Assembly (NCBI GenBank): GCA_964636675.1
Contig: CAZWUO010000050.1
Span: 1 to 20,497 of the forward strand
Reading direction: 5' to 3'
DNA from: JALUUH01 sp964636675
GTDB lineage: Bacteria > Pseudomonadota > Gammaproteobacteria > S012-40
Length of the DNA: 20,497 nucleotides
Of the stretch, positions 6,754 through 14,140 are shown piece by piece. The notes beneath the pieces are model-generated. The model saw nothing but the letters and a program-made list of their open reading frames with translations, was not told the origin of the DNA and ran no database searches. The position numbers and the translations under genes were made by a program. The first letter of the stretch is position 1. The number at the start of each line of letters is the position of its first letter.

Positions 6754-7173
6754 TCAACGTCCCCAGCACTGGCTTTTTTCAGGCGTCGTTTTGTCGGCAC
6801 CATTTTGGGTAATTCGAAATACTTTACACTTTTCATCGTTCGCTTGCGAACCTAGTGCAGTCGCTGTTATCAGGAATTCATTGTTATTGGTTTTGCCCAC
6901 ATCAATAGATAATTCGTAAAACCCTTGAGAAGATTTATTGGAACCCGCTATCCAAATATCTTCTAAAGAAGGCGTATATGAAGCATTCTGCGCACGCCAT
7001 CTTTCCTGCGCTAAATGTAGATTTAATAAAGTCGTTATAGCATCTGACCTATTACTTTTAAAAACATATTCGTTATAAGAAGGTACCGCGATGCTGATAA
7101 AAATAATAACAATACCAATAACTATGATCAGCTCAATTAAACTAAAACCTGATGTATTCCGTATCATCGCCAT
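6754..7173 (-). CDS. pilE: Minor pilin PilE-like, inverted within the cluster
   Basis: Type IV prepilin of 139 residues from ATG 7173 (ATG 7167 and GTG 7200 are alternatives). Leader MAMIRNTSG, then FSLIELIIVIGIVIIFISIAVPSYNEYV with Glu at +5. The rest (FKSNRSDAITTLLNLHLAQERWRAQNASYTPSL) and the two cysteines, near CKVFRITQNGA and in the terminal CWGR, match PilE-type minor pilins, whose C-terminal disulfide loop often ends in CW. In Pseudomonas pilE ends the fimU-pilVWX-pilY1-pilE run on the same strand; here it is on the opposite strand between fimU and pilW, and converges on fimU with 21 bases between stops and no visible terminator. Probable role: inner-membrane minor pilin of the pilus priming complex. 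Confidence 0.85.
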   Translation of the reverse strand: MAMIRNTSGFSLIELIIVIGIVIIFISIAVPSYNEYVFKSNRSDAITTLLNLHLAQERWRAQNASYTPSLEDIWIAGSNKSSQGFYELSIDVGKTNNNEFLITATALGSQANDEKCKVFRITQNGADKTTPEKSQCWGR

Positions 7174-7348
7174 TATGCTTTTTTTAGGGTATCCAAACAC
7201 TTATTAACCGTAAGAAAACCCTGCTATACCCATAGGATTAGCAGCACTATATCTTACGCTAGTTAATACGTCAGATTACCTAGAAACCTTTAGCAAAAAG
7301 GAATGGTCGGCCAATATTATTTAAGATAACGCGTACCATGATAAAAAA

Positions 7349-8005
7349 ATGCAACCCAACTCCCACATAGTGCAAGGCGGCTTTAATATTATTGAACTAT
7401 TGATTGCAACATCAATAGGCCTAATCTTGCTCGCTGGAACCTTAAGCGTATTCTCTGGAACCCTTAAAACCCATCAAGAAATCATTTCCATGGCCCGTCT
7501 TGAGCAAGAACTACAAGCCATACTTTCTTTAATCACCCGTGAAATTCGCCGCTCTGGCTATAATGTCGATTTTGTCAATAACCAAGAAGCGAATAAATAT
7601 TTTTCCTTCAGCCCACACTGCCTCCGCTATACCTATGACAGTAACTCCGATGGAAAAATAAGCCTAGGCGAGCAATACGCATTTAAATTCAATCCAGCGA
7701 ATAATACCATTGGATTTCAAGAACGCAGCAACAGCTGCGACACGGGTCGATGGAATACCCTCAACGATAAAAACACCCTGATTATTAGCGATCTTACTTT
7801 CAGTCAAGTAAATTCACCGTTTTGCATTAATTTAATGAATGGCAGCGACTGTAATATTGTATCGCCTACTATCGGCGATTTAGTTCTACAAAAATACACC
7901 ATAAGGACTTCAATTACCGGGCAACTAAAAAATAGCAACTATTTAAAAACACTAGCAACTTCTGTAAACATTCCAAATGCGCTCATAGAACCCTACAGAA
8001 ATTGA
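7349..8005 (+). CDS. pilW: Minor pilin PilW-like with an EF-hand-type loop
   Basis: 218-residue prepilin. Leader of 11 residues ends QGG, then FNIIELLIATSIGLILLAGTL with Glu at +5 (residue 16). SLITREIRRSGYN (61-72) is the PilW/GspJ-like family block. Residues 97-108, DSNSDGKISLGE, fit the 12-residue EF-hand calcium loop at positions 1, 3, 5, 6, 8 and 12. The C-terminal half has three cysteines (C734-like spacing: SCDTG, FCINL, DCNI) that could form disulfides. Its stop at 8003-8005 is followed by the pilX start within 10 bases, so the two are translationally linked. As a GspJ-like minor pilin it should sit near the pilus tip complex with PilX and PilV. Confidence 0.85.
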   Translation: MQPNSHIVQGGFNIIELLIATSIGLILLAGTLSVFSGTLKTHQEIISMARLEQELQAILSLITREIRRSGYNVDFVNNQEANKYFSFSPHCLRYTYDSNSDGKISLGEQYAFKFNPANNTIGFQERSNSCDTGRWNTLNDKNTLIISDLTFSQVNSPFCINLMNGSDCNIVSPTIGDLVLQKYTIRTSITGQLKNSNYLKTLATSVNIPNALIEPYRN

Positions 8006-8009
8006 ATTG

Positions 8010-9065
8010 ATGATGAAGCAATTTTATTATCCTCAGGCAATGTCAACTCAAGCGGGGATCGCCACATTAATAACAACGACCGTATTATTATTTTTGACCA
8101 CCCTCATTGTCGTCTATTCAGCTAATGTCACCCTCATTGAAACCAAGGCAAGCGCCAATGAATATAAATCGATGCAATCCTTTTTCGCAGCCCAGGCCGG
8201 ATTAGAGCTTGCTTTAGCGACGCTTGAAAAAACGAAAAAAATTGAACATATTCCACAAACAAAACTGACATATGTTGGAGAGTCTGCAACGATTACCGTA
8301 GGATGGTATGCGGTCTCTATCGACAGTACGGATATCAATCATCTAAAGCTGCGATCTGTTGGATATTCCGGTGACCAGTCCTCCCAATCCATTCACCATC
8401 AACGTTTGCTATTTTCTCCGGCTTTGCGCACAGACTACAAAAATTTTCTCATTTCGCCTATTGTGGTAACAGGAGACATCAGCATTACACCAAGCAACAT
8501 TTTGATAGAAAACACGGATGAGGTATTAATATGGTCCGGTGGTGATATTTACCTTAATGGATCGCCTAATAGCAAGAACCAAAAAAAAATTTATGCTAAC
8601 GATATTCGAACTCAAAACCCTCATGCCAAAATTTTTGCGCTGCAAGAAAACAATCACAGCAATAAAAATCTCAAACAAATAGCATGGTTGTATGACTGTA
8701 AGCCAGCCTGCACAGAACTAAACCAGTCCAGCTCACGTGTTCACTATATTGACGGTGAACTTAGACTCATGAATACAATATTAGGCAGCATAACATCGCC
8801 GATCATACTCTATATCGATCTGCCCAATGGAAAACAACTCAGTCTCAATAATGTCACCATAAATGGACTCATTTTTGTGCAGGGAGAATGGGACAATAAT
8901 CACGAACACACCACAATCAATGGCGCCATCATCGTCAATGGAAATCTAAAAAATGCAGAAAATTTAAGCGTGTCATTTAATAAAATCGTCTTAGACAATA
9001 TGCATAATATCGGTATTTACACGCCTGCCCCCGGAAGCTGGAATGACATACAAACTACATTTTGA
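8010..9065 (+). CDS. pilX: PilX-family pilus assembly protein, long form
   Basis: 351 residues from ATG 8010 (ATG 8013 or TTG 8007 also possible). The N-terminal PilX_N-type segment is QAGIATLITTTVLLFLTTLIVVYSA, followed by SFFAAQAGLELALATLE, the standard helix of this family. There is no Glu at +5 after the Gly, a feature shared with GspK-like tip pseudopilins. The protein is much longer than P. aeruginosa PilX (about 195 aa). The C-terminal domain has repeated short beta motifs (VLIWSGGDIYLNGSPN, INGLIFVQGEWDN, INGAIIVNGNLKN), suggesting a beta-helical or bactofilin-like fold as seen in other long PilX proteins, and ends PAPGSWNDIQ. Two cysteines (CKPAC) may bond. It overlaps pilV by 23 bases. 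I infer that its large surface domain could take over part of the tip role, as no pilY1 is here. Confidence 0.82.
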   Translation: MMKQFYYPQAMSTQAGIATLITTTVLLFLTTLIVVYSANVTLIETKASANEYKSMQSFFAAQAGLELALATLEKTKKIEHIPQTKLTYVGESATITVGWYAVSIDSTDINHLKLRSVGYSGDQSSQSIHHQRLLFSPALRTDYKNFLISPIVVTGDISITPSNILIENTDEVLIWSGGDIYLNGSPNSKNQKKIYANDIRTQNPHAKIFALQENNHSNKNLKQIAWLYDCKPACTELNQSSSRVHYIDGELRLMNTILGSITSPIILYIDLPNGKQLSLNNVTINGLIFVQGEWDNNHEHTTINGAIIVNGNLKNAENLSVSFNKIVLDNMHNIGIYTPAPGSWNDIQTTF

Positions 9066-9561
9066 AACCCACGCATGCAACATGAGATCGAGGATAACTG
9101 CTCAGCGTGGCTTTAGTTTGATTGAAGTACTTATCTCAGCAATCATCTTAGGCGTTGGCTTGATAAGCCTGGGACTTTTTCAAGGCTTCGTATTAAAAAA
9201 CAGCACATTAACTACGCAACGCGTCGTCGCATTAAATCTGGCACAAGAGCACTTAGAAAATTTGCAGCAAGCGATAACTCAAAGCCAACACCCACTCATC
9301 ACACCATCAGGCACGACAAATAAACAAGAAAAAACCACGGAATATACGCTGACCTGGAATACCCAACGCCTTAATATGCCAACAACCATGCAAATAAACA
9401 TGAAGGTCACTTGGCCTGATTATTCTAAACAAGGAAGCATCACACAAAATACAACGCTTTATCTATCAAACATCATTGCACCCAGCACACCCTACGCGTT
9501 ATCCCAAACGAGTTTAATCACCGCTGCAAAACCAGTATTGCCAACACTTATTTTCGAATAG
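9043..9561 (+). CDS. pilV: Minor pilin PilV-like
   Basis: 172-residue prepilin with RG/FSLIEVLISAIILGVGLISLG, Glu at +5, then LNLAQEHLENLQQ, the usual PilV/GspI-like helix. The chosen ATG 9043 has GGAAG five bases ahead and overlaps the pilX end by 23 bases, suggesting coupled translation, but gives a 23-residue leader. ATG 9082 would give a ten-residue leader (MRSRITAQRG), more typical, but without a ribosome binding site. The protein is cysteine-free after cleavage and has a Thr/Gln/Asn-rich globular part. It is the last gene of the cluster; galE follows after 75 bases with its own promoter-like sequence. No pilY1, pilY2 or fimbrial adhesin gene follows. Confidence 0.85.
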   Translation: MTYKLHFETHACNMRSRITAQRGFSLIEVLISAIILGVGLISLGLFQGFVLKNSTLTTQRVVALNLAQEHLENLQQAITQSQHPLITPSGTTNKQEKTTEYTLTWNTQRLNMPTTMQINMKVTWPDYSKQGSITQNTTLYLSNIIAPSTPYALSQTSLITAAKPVLPTLIFE

Positions 9562-9571
9562 AATTCAGCGC

Positions 9572-9599
9572 TTTAATAAAAGCAAAAAAAAACTATAAT
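9572..9599 (+). promoter_or_regulatory. Possible galE promoter
   Basis: A perfect -10 TATAAT at 9594-9599 lies 38 bases before the galE start. The -35 is poor (TTTAAT at 9572-9577, 16-base spacer). The galE ribosome binding site AAAGGA is six bases before ATG 9637. Confidence 0.45.
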
Positions 9600-9636
9600 C
9601 CATCTCTGTAATAGTATATTACCCAAAGGATCAATT

Positions 9637-10620
9637 ATGGAGAAAGGAATACTCGTCACTGGCGGAGCGGGCTACATTGGCAGTCATGTCGTACAACAAC
9701 TCGGGGTTGCTGGTTATACGCGGATTGTTGTGCTGGATAATCTATCCAAAGGTTTTAGAGATGCCATAACCTATGGTGAGTTAGTCATTGGCGATACCGG
9801 TGATCAAAACTTAGTAAGCCGCATATTACAAGAGAACGACATAGACTCAGTATTGCATTTTGCAGCGCATACCATTGTCCCAGAGTCCGTTGAAAATCCG
9901 TTAAAATATTATGCCAATAATACCTGCAACACGCGTAATCTTTTGGAATGCTGCTCCAATGCGAATGTAAAACATTTCATTTTTTCTTCAACCGCTGCCA
10001 CTTATGGAATTCCGCAAAATGTCCCGGTTACCGAAGAGGAGCCCACCGCGCCCATTAATGCTTATGGTACCTCAAAACTAATGAGTGAAATGATGTTAAA
10101 AGATTTAGCGCATGCAAGCGATTTACGCTACGTTATCTTACGTTACTTTAACGTCGCTGGTTGTGATTCAAGTGGTAAAATTGGTCAATCGACACCAGAA
10201 GCAACACTGTTAACAAAAGTTGCTTGTGAGGCAGCGATAGGCAAACGCGAAAAAGTATATATTTTCGGTACGGATTACGAAACTAAAGATGGCACAGGAA
10301 TCCGTGATTACATCCACGTCGAAGATCTTGCAAGCGCACATTTAAAAGCGCTCGATTATTTAAAAAACAATGGTGCTTCAACATTGCTTAACTGCGGATA
10401 CGGACACGGATATTCGGTACGCGAAGTATTATCTGCGGTTGAAAAGGCGAACGGCAAGCCCCTCAATATAGAAGAGCTTCCTCGTAGAGCCGGTGATCCA
10501 CCTAAACTCGTAGCAAACGCTAATAAAATTCGACAAGTCTTGAACTGGATACCCGAACATGACGACTTGGATAAAATTGTTAGCACCGCCTTGAATTGGG
10601 AAAAAAATAGACGCTATTAA
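9637..10620 (+). CDS. galE: UDP-glucose 4-epimerase GalE
   Basis: 327-residue extended short-chain dehydrogenase that interconverts UDP-glucose and UDP-galactose (possibly also the N-acetyl forms), supplying sugars for lipopolysaccharide or capsule. Seen: NAD-binding TGGAGYIGSH (residues 8-17), VLDNLSKG (32-39), LHFAAHTIVPESVENPLKYY (73-92), FSSTAATYG with the catalytic Ser/Thr near 117-119, the YxxxK pair Y143/K147 in AYGTSK, RYFNVAGCD (about 169-177), DGTGIRDYIHVEDLA and PRRAGDPPKL near the C-terminus. Length is normal (E. coli GalE is 338). It is flanked by its own weak promoter and a strong terminator, so it is probably a single-gene unit unrelated to the pilins. Confidence 0.95.
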   Translation: MEKGILVTGGAGYIGSHVVQQLGVAGYTRIVVLDNLSKGFRDAITYGELVIGDTGDQNLVSRILQENDIDSVLHFAAHTIVPESVENPLKYYANNTCNTRNLLECCSNANVKHFIFSSTAATYGIPQNVPVTEEEPTAPINAYGTSKLMSEMMLKDLAHASDLRYVILRYFNVAGCDSSGKIGQSTPEATLLTKVACEAAIGKREKVYIFGTDYETKDGTGIRDYIHVEDLASAHLKALDYLKNNGASTLLNCGYGHGYSVREVLSAVEKANGKPLNIEELPRRAGDPPKLVANANKIRQVLNWIPEHDDLDKIVSTALNWEKNRRY

Positions 10621-10629
10621 ACGTTTTAT

Positions 10630-10656
10630 AAAGGCCTTGCAGCAAGGCCTTTTTTC
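10630..10656 (+). terminator. Rho-independent terminator after galE
   Basis: Perfect nine-base-pair stem AAGGCCTTG/CAAGGCCTT (10631-10639 and 10643-10651) with a CAG loop, followed by a T run. It lies 10 bases past the galE stop. The opposite strand has only a broken T run, so termination of the convergent protease gene here would be weaker. Confidence 0.9.
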
Positions 10657-10685
10657 TTATCCGATCTTGCCAAGAACTAAGGCCC

Positions 10686-11444
10686 TTACAAACCCGCATT
10701 TTTAATTAAATTAATAACATGATTTACCGGGATCGCATAGGTTATTCCACTGGGTTTTTCGAGTACGCTTTCTTTGGTTTCTTTAATAAATACTTTATTA
10801 ATAACACCTATTACATCACCCGTTTGCACATCGTAAAGTGGGCTGCCGCTATTTCCGGGATATGCTGTCGCATCTAACTGAAACACATTAAACGGATTGC
10901 GTAAGCGTTTGATCATTTTAACATCTAAAGTTTCTGTTGAGATGACAGGAATCGCTATAGGAGATATCGCTGAAATAATTCCTCTATGAGTTACTGGATA
11001 TAATCCCAAAACAGCACCAATCGGAAAACCGGTAAAAGCAAAAAGCTCTCCTTCGCGCACTTTACCTGCTTGACCAAACCGCATTGGAGAAAGGGCATCA
11101 CCGGATATTTTTAATAAGGCGAGATCATGAATTCCATCCAGCTCAACGACACTGGCTGACCTAACCTTAGCGTTTTTTCCTTGGCCAACAAAAACACTCA
11201 GCCGTTCCATATTATTGTCATCGATAAAACTTGGAATAACATGATGATTGGTTATCACATAATGTCCATTGCCAACGACAAACCCCGTACCCATTAATTT
11301 TGCTGCTGGATTGCGCGTCAGTTGATAGGTACCCACACCAACGATACTTGATTTAATTTTTTCCAGTGTCTCTGGAAGTCCGCTATAAACGGGTAGCGCT
11401 GTGCAAAAACTCAGAACCACACCCAAAAAAAATAATCGTATCAT
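10686..11444 (-). CDS. Exported trypsin-like serine protease (HtrA-like, no PDZ domain)
   Basis: 252 residues: signal peptide MIRLFFLGVVLSFCTALPVYS, then one S1C-type trypsin-like domain. Catalytic triad visible: His68 in TNHHVI, Asp107 in GIHDLALLKI, Ser199 in YPGNSGSPL. The chain ends at AIPVNHVINLIKNAGL, where DegP/DegS proteins would continue into PDZ domains; none is present. The family acts in the periplasm on misfolded or regulatory envelope proteins; the substrate here is unknown. GAGG six bases before ATG 11444 supports the start. A palindromic repeat (11518-11578) lies upstream of it. It converges on galE. Confidence 0.9.
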   Translation of the reverse strand: MIRLFFLGVVLSFCTALPVYSGLPETLEKIKSSIVGVGTYQLTRNPAAKLMGTGFVVGNGHYVITNHHVIPSFIDDNNMERLSVFVGQGKNAKVRSASVVELDGIHDLALLKISGDALSPMRFGQAGKVREGELFAFTGFPIGAVLGLYPVTHRGIISAISPIAIPVISTETLDVKMIKRLRNPFNVFQLDATAYPGNSGSPLYDVQTGDVIGVINKVFIKETKESVLEKPSGITYAIPVNHVINLIKNAGL

Positions 11445-11517
11445 TGCAAACCTCGTCCTTGTATGTGCACCTAAGTAGTATTGTATACGACGAAGGCATA
11501 CTCAGTTCATCACACAT

Positions 11518-11578
11518 TAAACCTAGAATCCGCAGTTGAACGATGCCTCATAGCGGTTAACTGCGGATTCTAGGTTAA
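11518..11578. repeat. Palindromic repeat, 18-bp perfect arms (GATTCTAGG family)
   Basis: AACCTAGAATCCGCAGTT (11520-11537) and AACTGCGGATTCTAGGTT (11559-11576) are exact reverse complements, with pairing extending imperfectly inward (GAACGAT/AGCGGTT) around GCCTC. This is the most complete copy of a motif also seen at 6142-6172 (half), 12018-12030 (short), 20148-20189 (degenerate) and about 2623-2632 (nine-base core). It sits between the protease gene and the small exported protein gene, lacks a T run, and does not look like a terminator. Confidence 0.8.
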
Positions 11579-11612
11579 GCCAGCGAAGTAAATTAATGAG
11601 CTTAGCCTGGAT

Positions 11613-12017
11613 TTAACGAATAACTCGATACCGCCGACCTTCTATTATATCCAAATTAATATGAACTCTGTTCATACTCCAGCCATGTACGCTATCGTGT
11701 GCTTCGATATAAAACTTATGAATATTGCGAGGGATTTTTAGCGTGAGACTGCGAGCAAAAGGTTGCTCTTCTACATGCGGCTGTTGAAAGAGTTTGTTGC
11801 CTAACACCTTGCCATCTTCAGACACCACCCGCCAAGCATCTGCATAATGCTCCCAGCCGGTATCCTCGTGTTTAAGCATGACCCGAATATTCCAGCTTTG
11901 TCCGCGCTTTTTTACCAGTACATCAACAATTTTCACATCGCCTGCATCACTCGATGAGGGCAAACCCAAGGAGCAAAAAAGCATTCCAAAAAATAGACTA
12001 CGTATTGTGAGACTCAT
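11613..12017 (-). CDS. Small exported protein of unknown function
   Basis: 134 residues with a signal peptide (MSLTIRSLFFGMLFCSLGLP..., cleavage likely near SSSDA/GD). The mature part is a compact beta-rich domain of about 110 residues: VKKRGQSWNIRVMLKHEDTG, WEHYADAWRVV, then QPHVEEQPFARSL and HDSVHGWSM, with many His and Trp residues. I recall similar unnamed proteins in proteobacteria, with the WEHYADAWRV block conserved, but no function. The ribosome binding site appears to be AGG of the sequence CTAGGTTTA before ATG 12017, i.e. part of a short repeat copy. It lies between the palindromic repeat and pgpA, on the same strand as both neighbours. Confidence 0.75.
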   Translation of the reverse strand: MSLTIRSLFFGMLFCSLGLPSSSDAGDVKIVDVLVKKRGQSWNIRVMLKHEDTGWEHYADAWRVVSEDGKVLGNKLFQQPHVEEQPFARSLTLKIPRNIHKFYIEAHDSVHGWSMNRVHINLDIIEGRRYRVIR

Positions 12018-12030
12018 TAAACCTAGAATC
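12018..12030 (-). repeat. Short copy of the GATTCTAGG motif serving as the ribosome binding site region
   Basis: On the minus strand GGATTCTAGGTTTA directly precedes ATG 12017, so the AGG falls at a normal Shine-Dalgarno distance. The 16-base string ATTAAACCTAGAATCC is shared exactly with the left edge of the palindrome at 11518. Confidence 0.55.
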
Positions 12031-12082
12031 CTTTTATTGCGCAGGGTGAAGCATACGTTTGTTAGGGTTTGAATCTAAGGGT

Positions 12083-12547
12083 TTAATATAACCTAGCCAG
12101 TAAATAAAGGACAATCGCTGCATAGATACCCGCAACAACATCATCAATCATTACCCCAAAACCACCTTTCACATATTTATCCAGCAAATTTATTGGCCAC
12201 GGCTTCCATATATCAAACAAACGAAACAAAAGAAAACCGATGAAAATCCATTCCCAGCCCGTTGGAGCAAATGTCATGGTAACAATATATCCAGCAACCT
12301 CATCCCATACAATGCTTTGATGATCATGTACGCCTAAGGCTTTGCCATAGACCTCTGCCGCCCAAATCCCAAGTATTATGATACCAAAACTGACTGCAAG
12401 ATAACTCGCTAACGCTAAATCTTGTATCAAAAGATAAATGGGAATGCCGACTAAGGTTCCCCAGGTTCCGGGAGCAATCGGGGCTTTTCCGGCGCCGAAA
12501 CCAAGTGCAATAAATTTAGCGAGAGGTTCAAGTATATGATTGAAAAT
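12083..12547 (-). CDS. pgpA: Phosphatidylglycerophosphatase A, probable ATT start
   Basis: Inner-membrane phosphatase that removes phosphate from phosphatidylglycerophosphate to give phosphatidylglycerol. Family blocks: FGAGKAPIAPGTWGTL, GVHDHQSIVWDEVAGY, FRLFDIWKPWPI and GGFGVMIDDVVAGIYA, with about four hydrophobic segments. The first ordinary start in frame (TTG 12430) would cut off the conserved FGAGKAPIAPGTWGTL block, yet that block is in frame and unbroken upstream to a TGA at 12559-12557. Between that stop and the block there is no ATG, GTG or TTG. ATT at 12547, seven bases after AGGGA, is the best candidate (ATC 12550 is next), giving 154 residues; E. coli PgpA has 172. The gene then overlaps the thiL end by 20 bases, the usual thiL-pgpA coupling. 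Confidence 0.8.
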   Translation of the reverse strand: MFNHILEPLAKFIALGFGAGKAPIAPGTWGTLVGIPIYLLIQDLALASYLAVSFGIIILGIWAAEVYGKALGVHDHQSIVWDEVAGYIVTMTFAPTGWEWIFIGFLLFRLFDIWKPWPINLLDKYVKGGFGVMIDDVVAGIYAAIVLYLLARLY

Positions 12548-13523
12548 GATCGTATCCCTTCACGGTAATATCAACAGGTATGTCATGCATAAAACACCGC
12601 AGGCCAGGATGCTGCTCAATCTTGCCAATCTGCGTAATTGGGCAATCCCATTTTTTGCTCAGTTGTTCTAAGACTATTTTTTTTTCTGCCGGTATCGTAA
12701 AACACAATTCGTAGTCATCCCCGGCATTTGCTGCCGCAAGAATGTGTTCAATTTCGTTTGTTGCACTCAGCGGAATCTTCTCCAAAAAGACCGCAGCCCC
12801 TTTATTACTCGCGCATAATACATGCGATAAATCGGCAAACAAACCATCCGATATATCGATCATCGCACTGGCCACTCCCACAAGATCCATCCCCTGTTTA
12901 AGCCTTGGCTCAGGCCGCTCTAGTCGCTCGATCAAATATTCAATGCGCTTTTTCGGCAGCAAAGACGGCGCGACGAAGTCTTGCGTTGCCTCCTCTTCTG
13001 CGGAGTGTGTTTGCCCTTGTTTATAACGCAAACCGAGACCTGCATCGCCGATTGATCCGGTAATAAAAATTAAGTCCCCTGCTTTAGCGCCTGAACGCAA
13101 AACGGCTTTTCCAGTCGGTACCACACCAATCATATGGATGGTAATGCTCAAGGGGCCAGAAGTCGTATCCCCCCCTATAAGTTGCATATTATACGCATTC
13201 GCTAGCTGCGCTAAACTATTACTGAAGGGTATTAACCAATCACGACTCACTTGCGAACAGGTAAGTGACAGCAGAAACCACAGCGGACGAGCACCCATCG
13301 CAGCCATATCGCTCAGATTAACCGCGAGTGCTTTATACGCTATATTTTCCGGGCTGGTATCCAGCGGAAAATGCACGTTTTCGATGAATGTATCGGTGGC
13401 GAATACGAGTTCACCATCCGCGGGAACCTGCACAACCGCTGCATCATCCCCCACTCCATGCACGACATTTTGCTGACTCCCTATCTGAGTAAAACAATCG
13501 CGAATGATTTGGAACTCTGACAT
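12528..13523 (-). CDS. thiL: Thiamine-monophosphate kinase ThiL
   Basis: 331-residue ATP-dependent kinase that makes thiamine diphosphate from thiamine monophosphate in the cytoplasm. Motifs: GVGDDAAVV (23-31), FATDTFIENVHF, AYKALAVNLSDMAAMGA (62-78), LIGGDTTSGPLSITIH, RSGAKAGDLIFITG, MIDISDGLFADLSH, AGDDYELCFTI and the C-terminal KGYDHF, all matching E. coli ThiL in order. ATG 13523 starts two bases after the nusB stop, so translation is coupled; its 3' end overlaps pgpA. The order nusB-thiL-pgpA is conserved in gammaproteobacteria. Nothing unusual in the catalytic blocks. Confidence 0.96.
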   Translation of the reverse strand: MSEFQIIRDCFTQIGSQQNVVHGVGDDAAVVQVPADGELVFATDTFIENVHFPLDTSPENIAYKALAVNLSDMAAMGARPLWFLLSLTCSQVSRDWLIPFSNSLAQLANAYNMQLIGGDTTSGPLSITIHMIGVVPTGKAVLRSGAKAGDLIFITGSIGDAGLGLRYKQGQTHSAEEEATQDFVAPSLLPKKRIEYLIERLERPEPRLKQGMDLVGVASAMIDISDGLFADLSHVLCASNKGAAVFLEKIPLSATNEIEHILAAANAGDDYELCFTIPAEKKIVLEQLSKKWDCPITQIGKIEQHPGLRCFMHDIPVDITVKGYDHFQSYT

Positions 13524-13525
13524 CG

Positions 13526-13966
13526 TCAGTTTTTCTTAGCCATACGTGATGAACGTTCAGCACTGCGTATATCTTTGGCAACCCGATCAACCACCCCATT
13601 GACAAACTTATACGCTTGATCCGCCCCGTAGCGTTTGGTGAGGTCAACAGCTTCGTTGATGATCACACCCACCGGAATATCTGCGCGGTGTTTTAGTTCG
13701 TAACAAGCTAAACGTAGAATGGCAAGTTCGACGGGATTAAGTTCATCAATCGGCCATTCAATATAAGATATAAACAGTTCATCGAGTTCACTCACACTGC
13801 TTATAACACCTTTTAACACGCCTGAAAAATATTCCATATCCGTGCGGGAGCCTGCATGCTCATCACAAAACTGCTGCTCAATATCGGCAATTTTTGCGTG
13901 CGAGACCTGCCATTGATAGAGTGCTTGCACCACGGCTTGGCGGGCTCTTTTGCGAGAATGGCTCAT
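13526..13966 (-). CDS. nusB: Transcription antitermination factor NusB
   Basis: 146 residues from ATG 13966 (MSHSRKRARQAVVQALYQWQ), which aligns with the start of E. coli NusB; an in-frame ATG at 13981 would add five residues but has no ribosome binding site, whereas GAGG precedes 13966. All-helical RNA-binding protein that joins NusE at boxA RNA for rRNA antitermination. Visible: EYFSGVLKGV, ELNPVELAILRLACYELKHR, IPVGVIINEAVDLTKRYGADQAYKFVNGVVD. Normal length. It is separated from ribH by 174 bases, a wider gap than elsewhere in this gene run, so a second promoter may lie there (a weak TAGACA/TAATAC pair at 14005-13982 is the only candidate). Confidence 0.95.
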   Translation of the reverse strand: MSHSRKRARQAVVQALYQWQVSHAKIADIEQQFCDEHAGSRTDMEYFSGVLKGVISSVSELDELFISYIEWPIDELNPVELAILRLACYELKHRADIPVGVIINEAVDLTKRYGADQAYKFVNGVVDRVAKDIRSAERSSRMAKKN

Positions 13967-14140
13967 CGGATTTAACCTCATAAGTATTACTGATATATAT
14001 CAGCGAGTGTCTAAAAAACGCCTATAGACAAGTGCCTGTAATCACTTCGCAGTTCGAAAGGCAGTGCTCAGACGAGGTATTTAAGAATGGTGAAGCCAGG
14101 CATAATGCGCCATTAATTTGAGACCTTTGCATGCGTCGAT

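Noticed and set aside
9565..9592. GCTTT-AATA-AAAGC followed by an A run after pilV considered as a terminator.
   Set aside because: The stem is five AU-rich pairs and is followed by A, not T, on the plus strand.
14120..14131. GAGACCTTTGCA in the ribH-nusB gap, resembling a terminal repeat of some IS5-family elements.
   Set aside because: Only one end, no matching inverted partner or transposase remnant nearby; too short to call.
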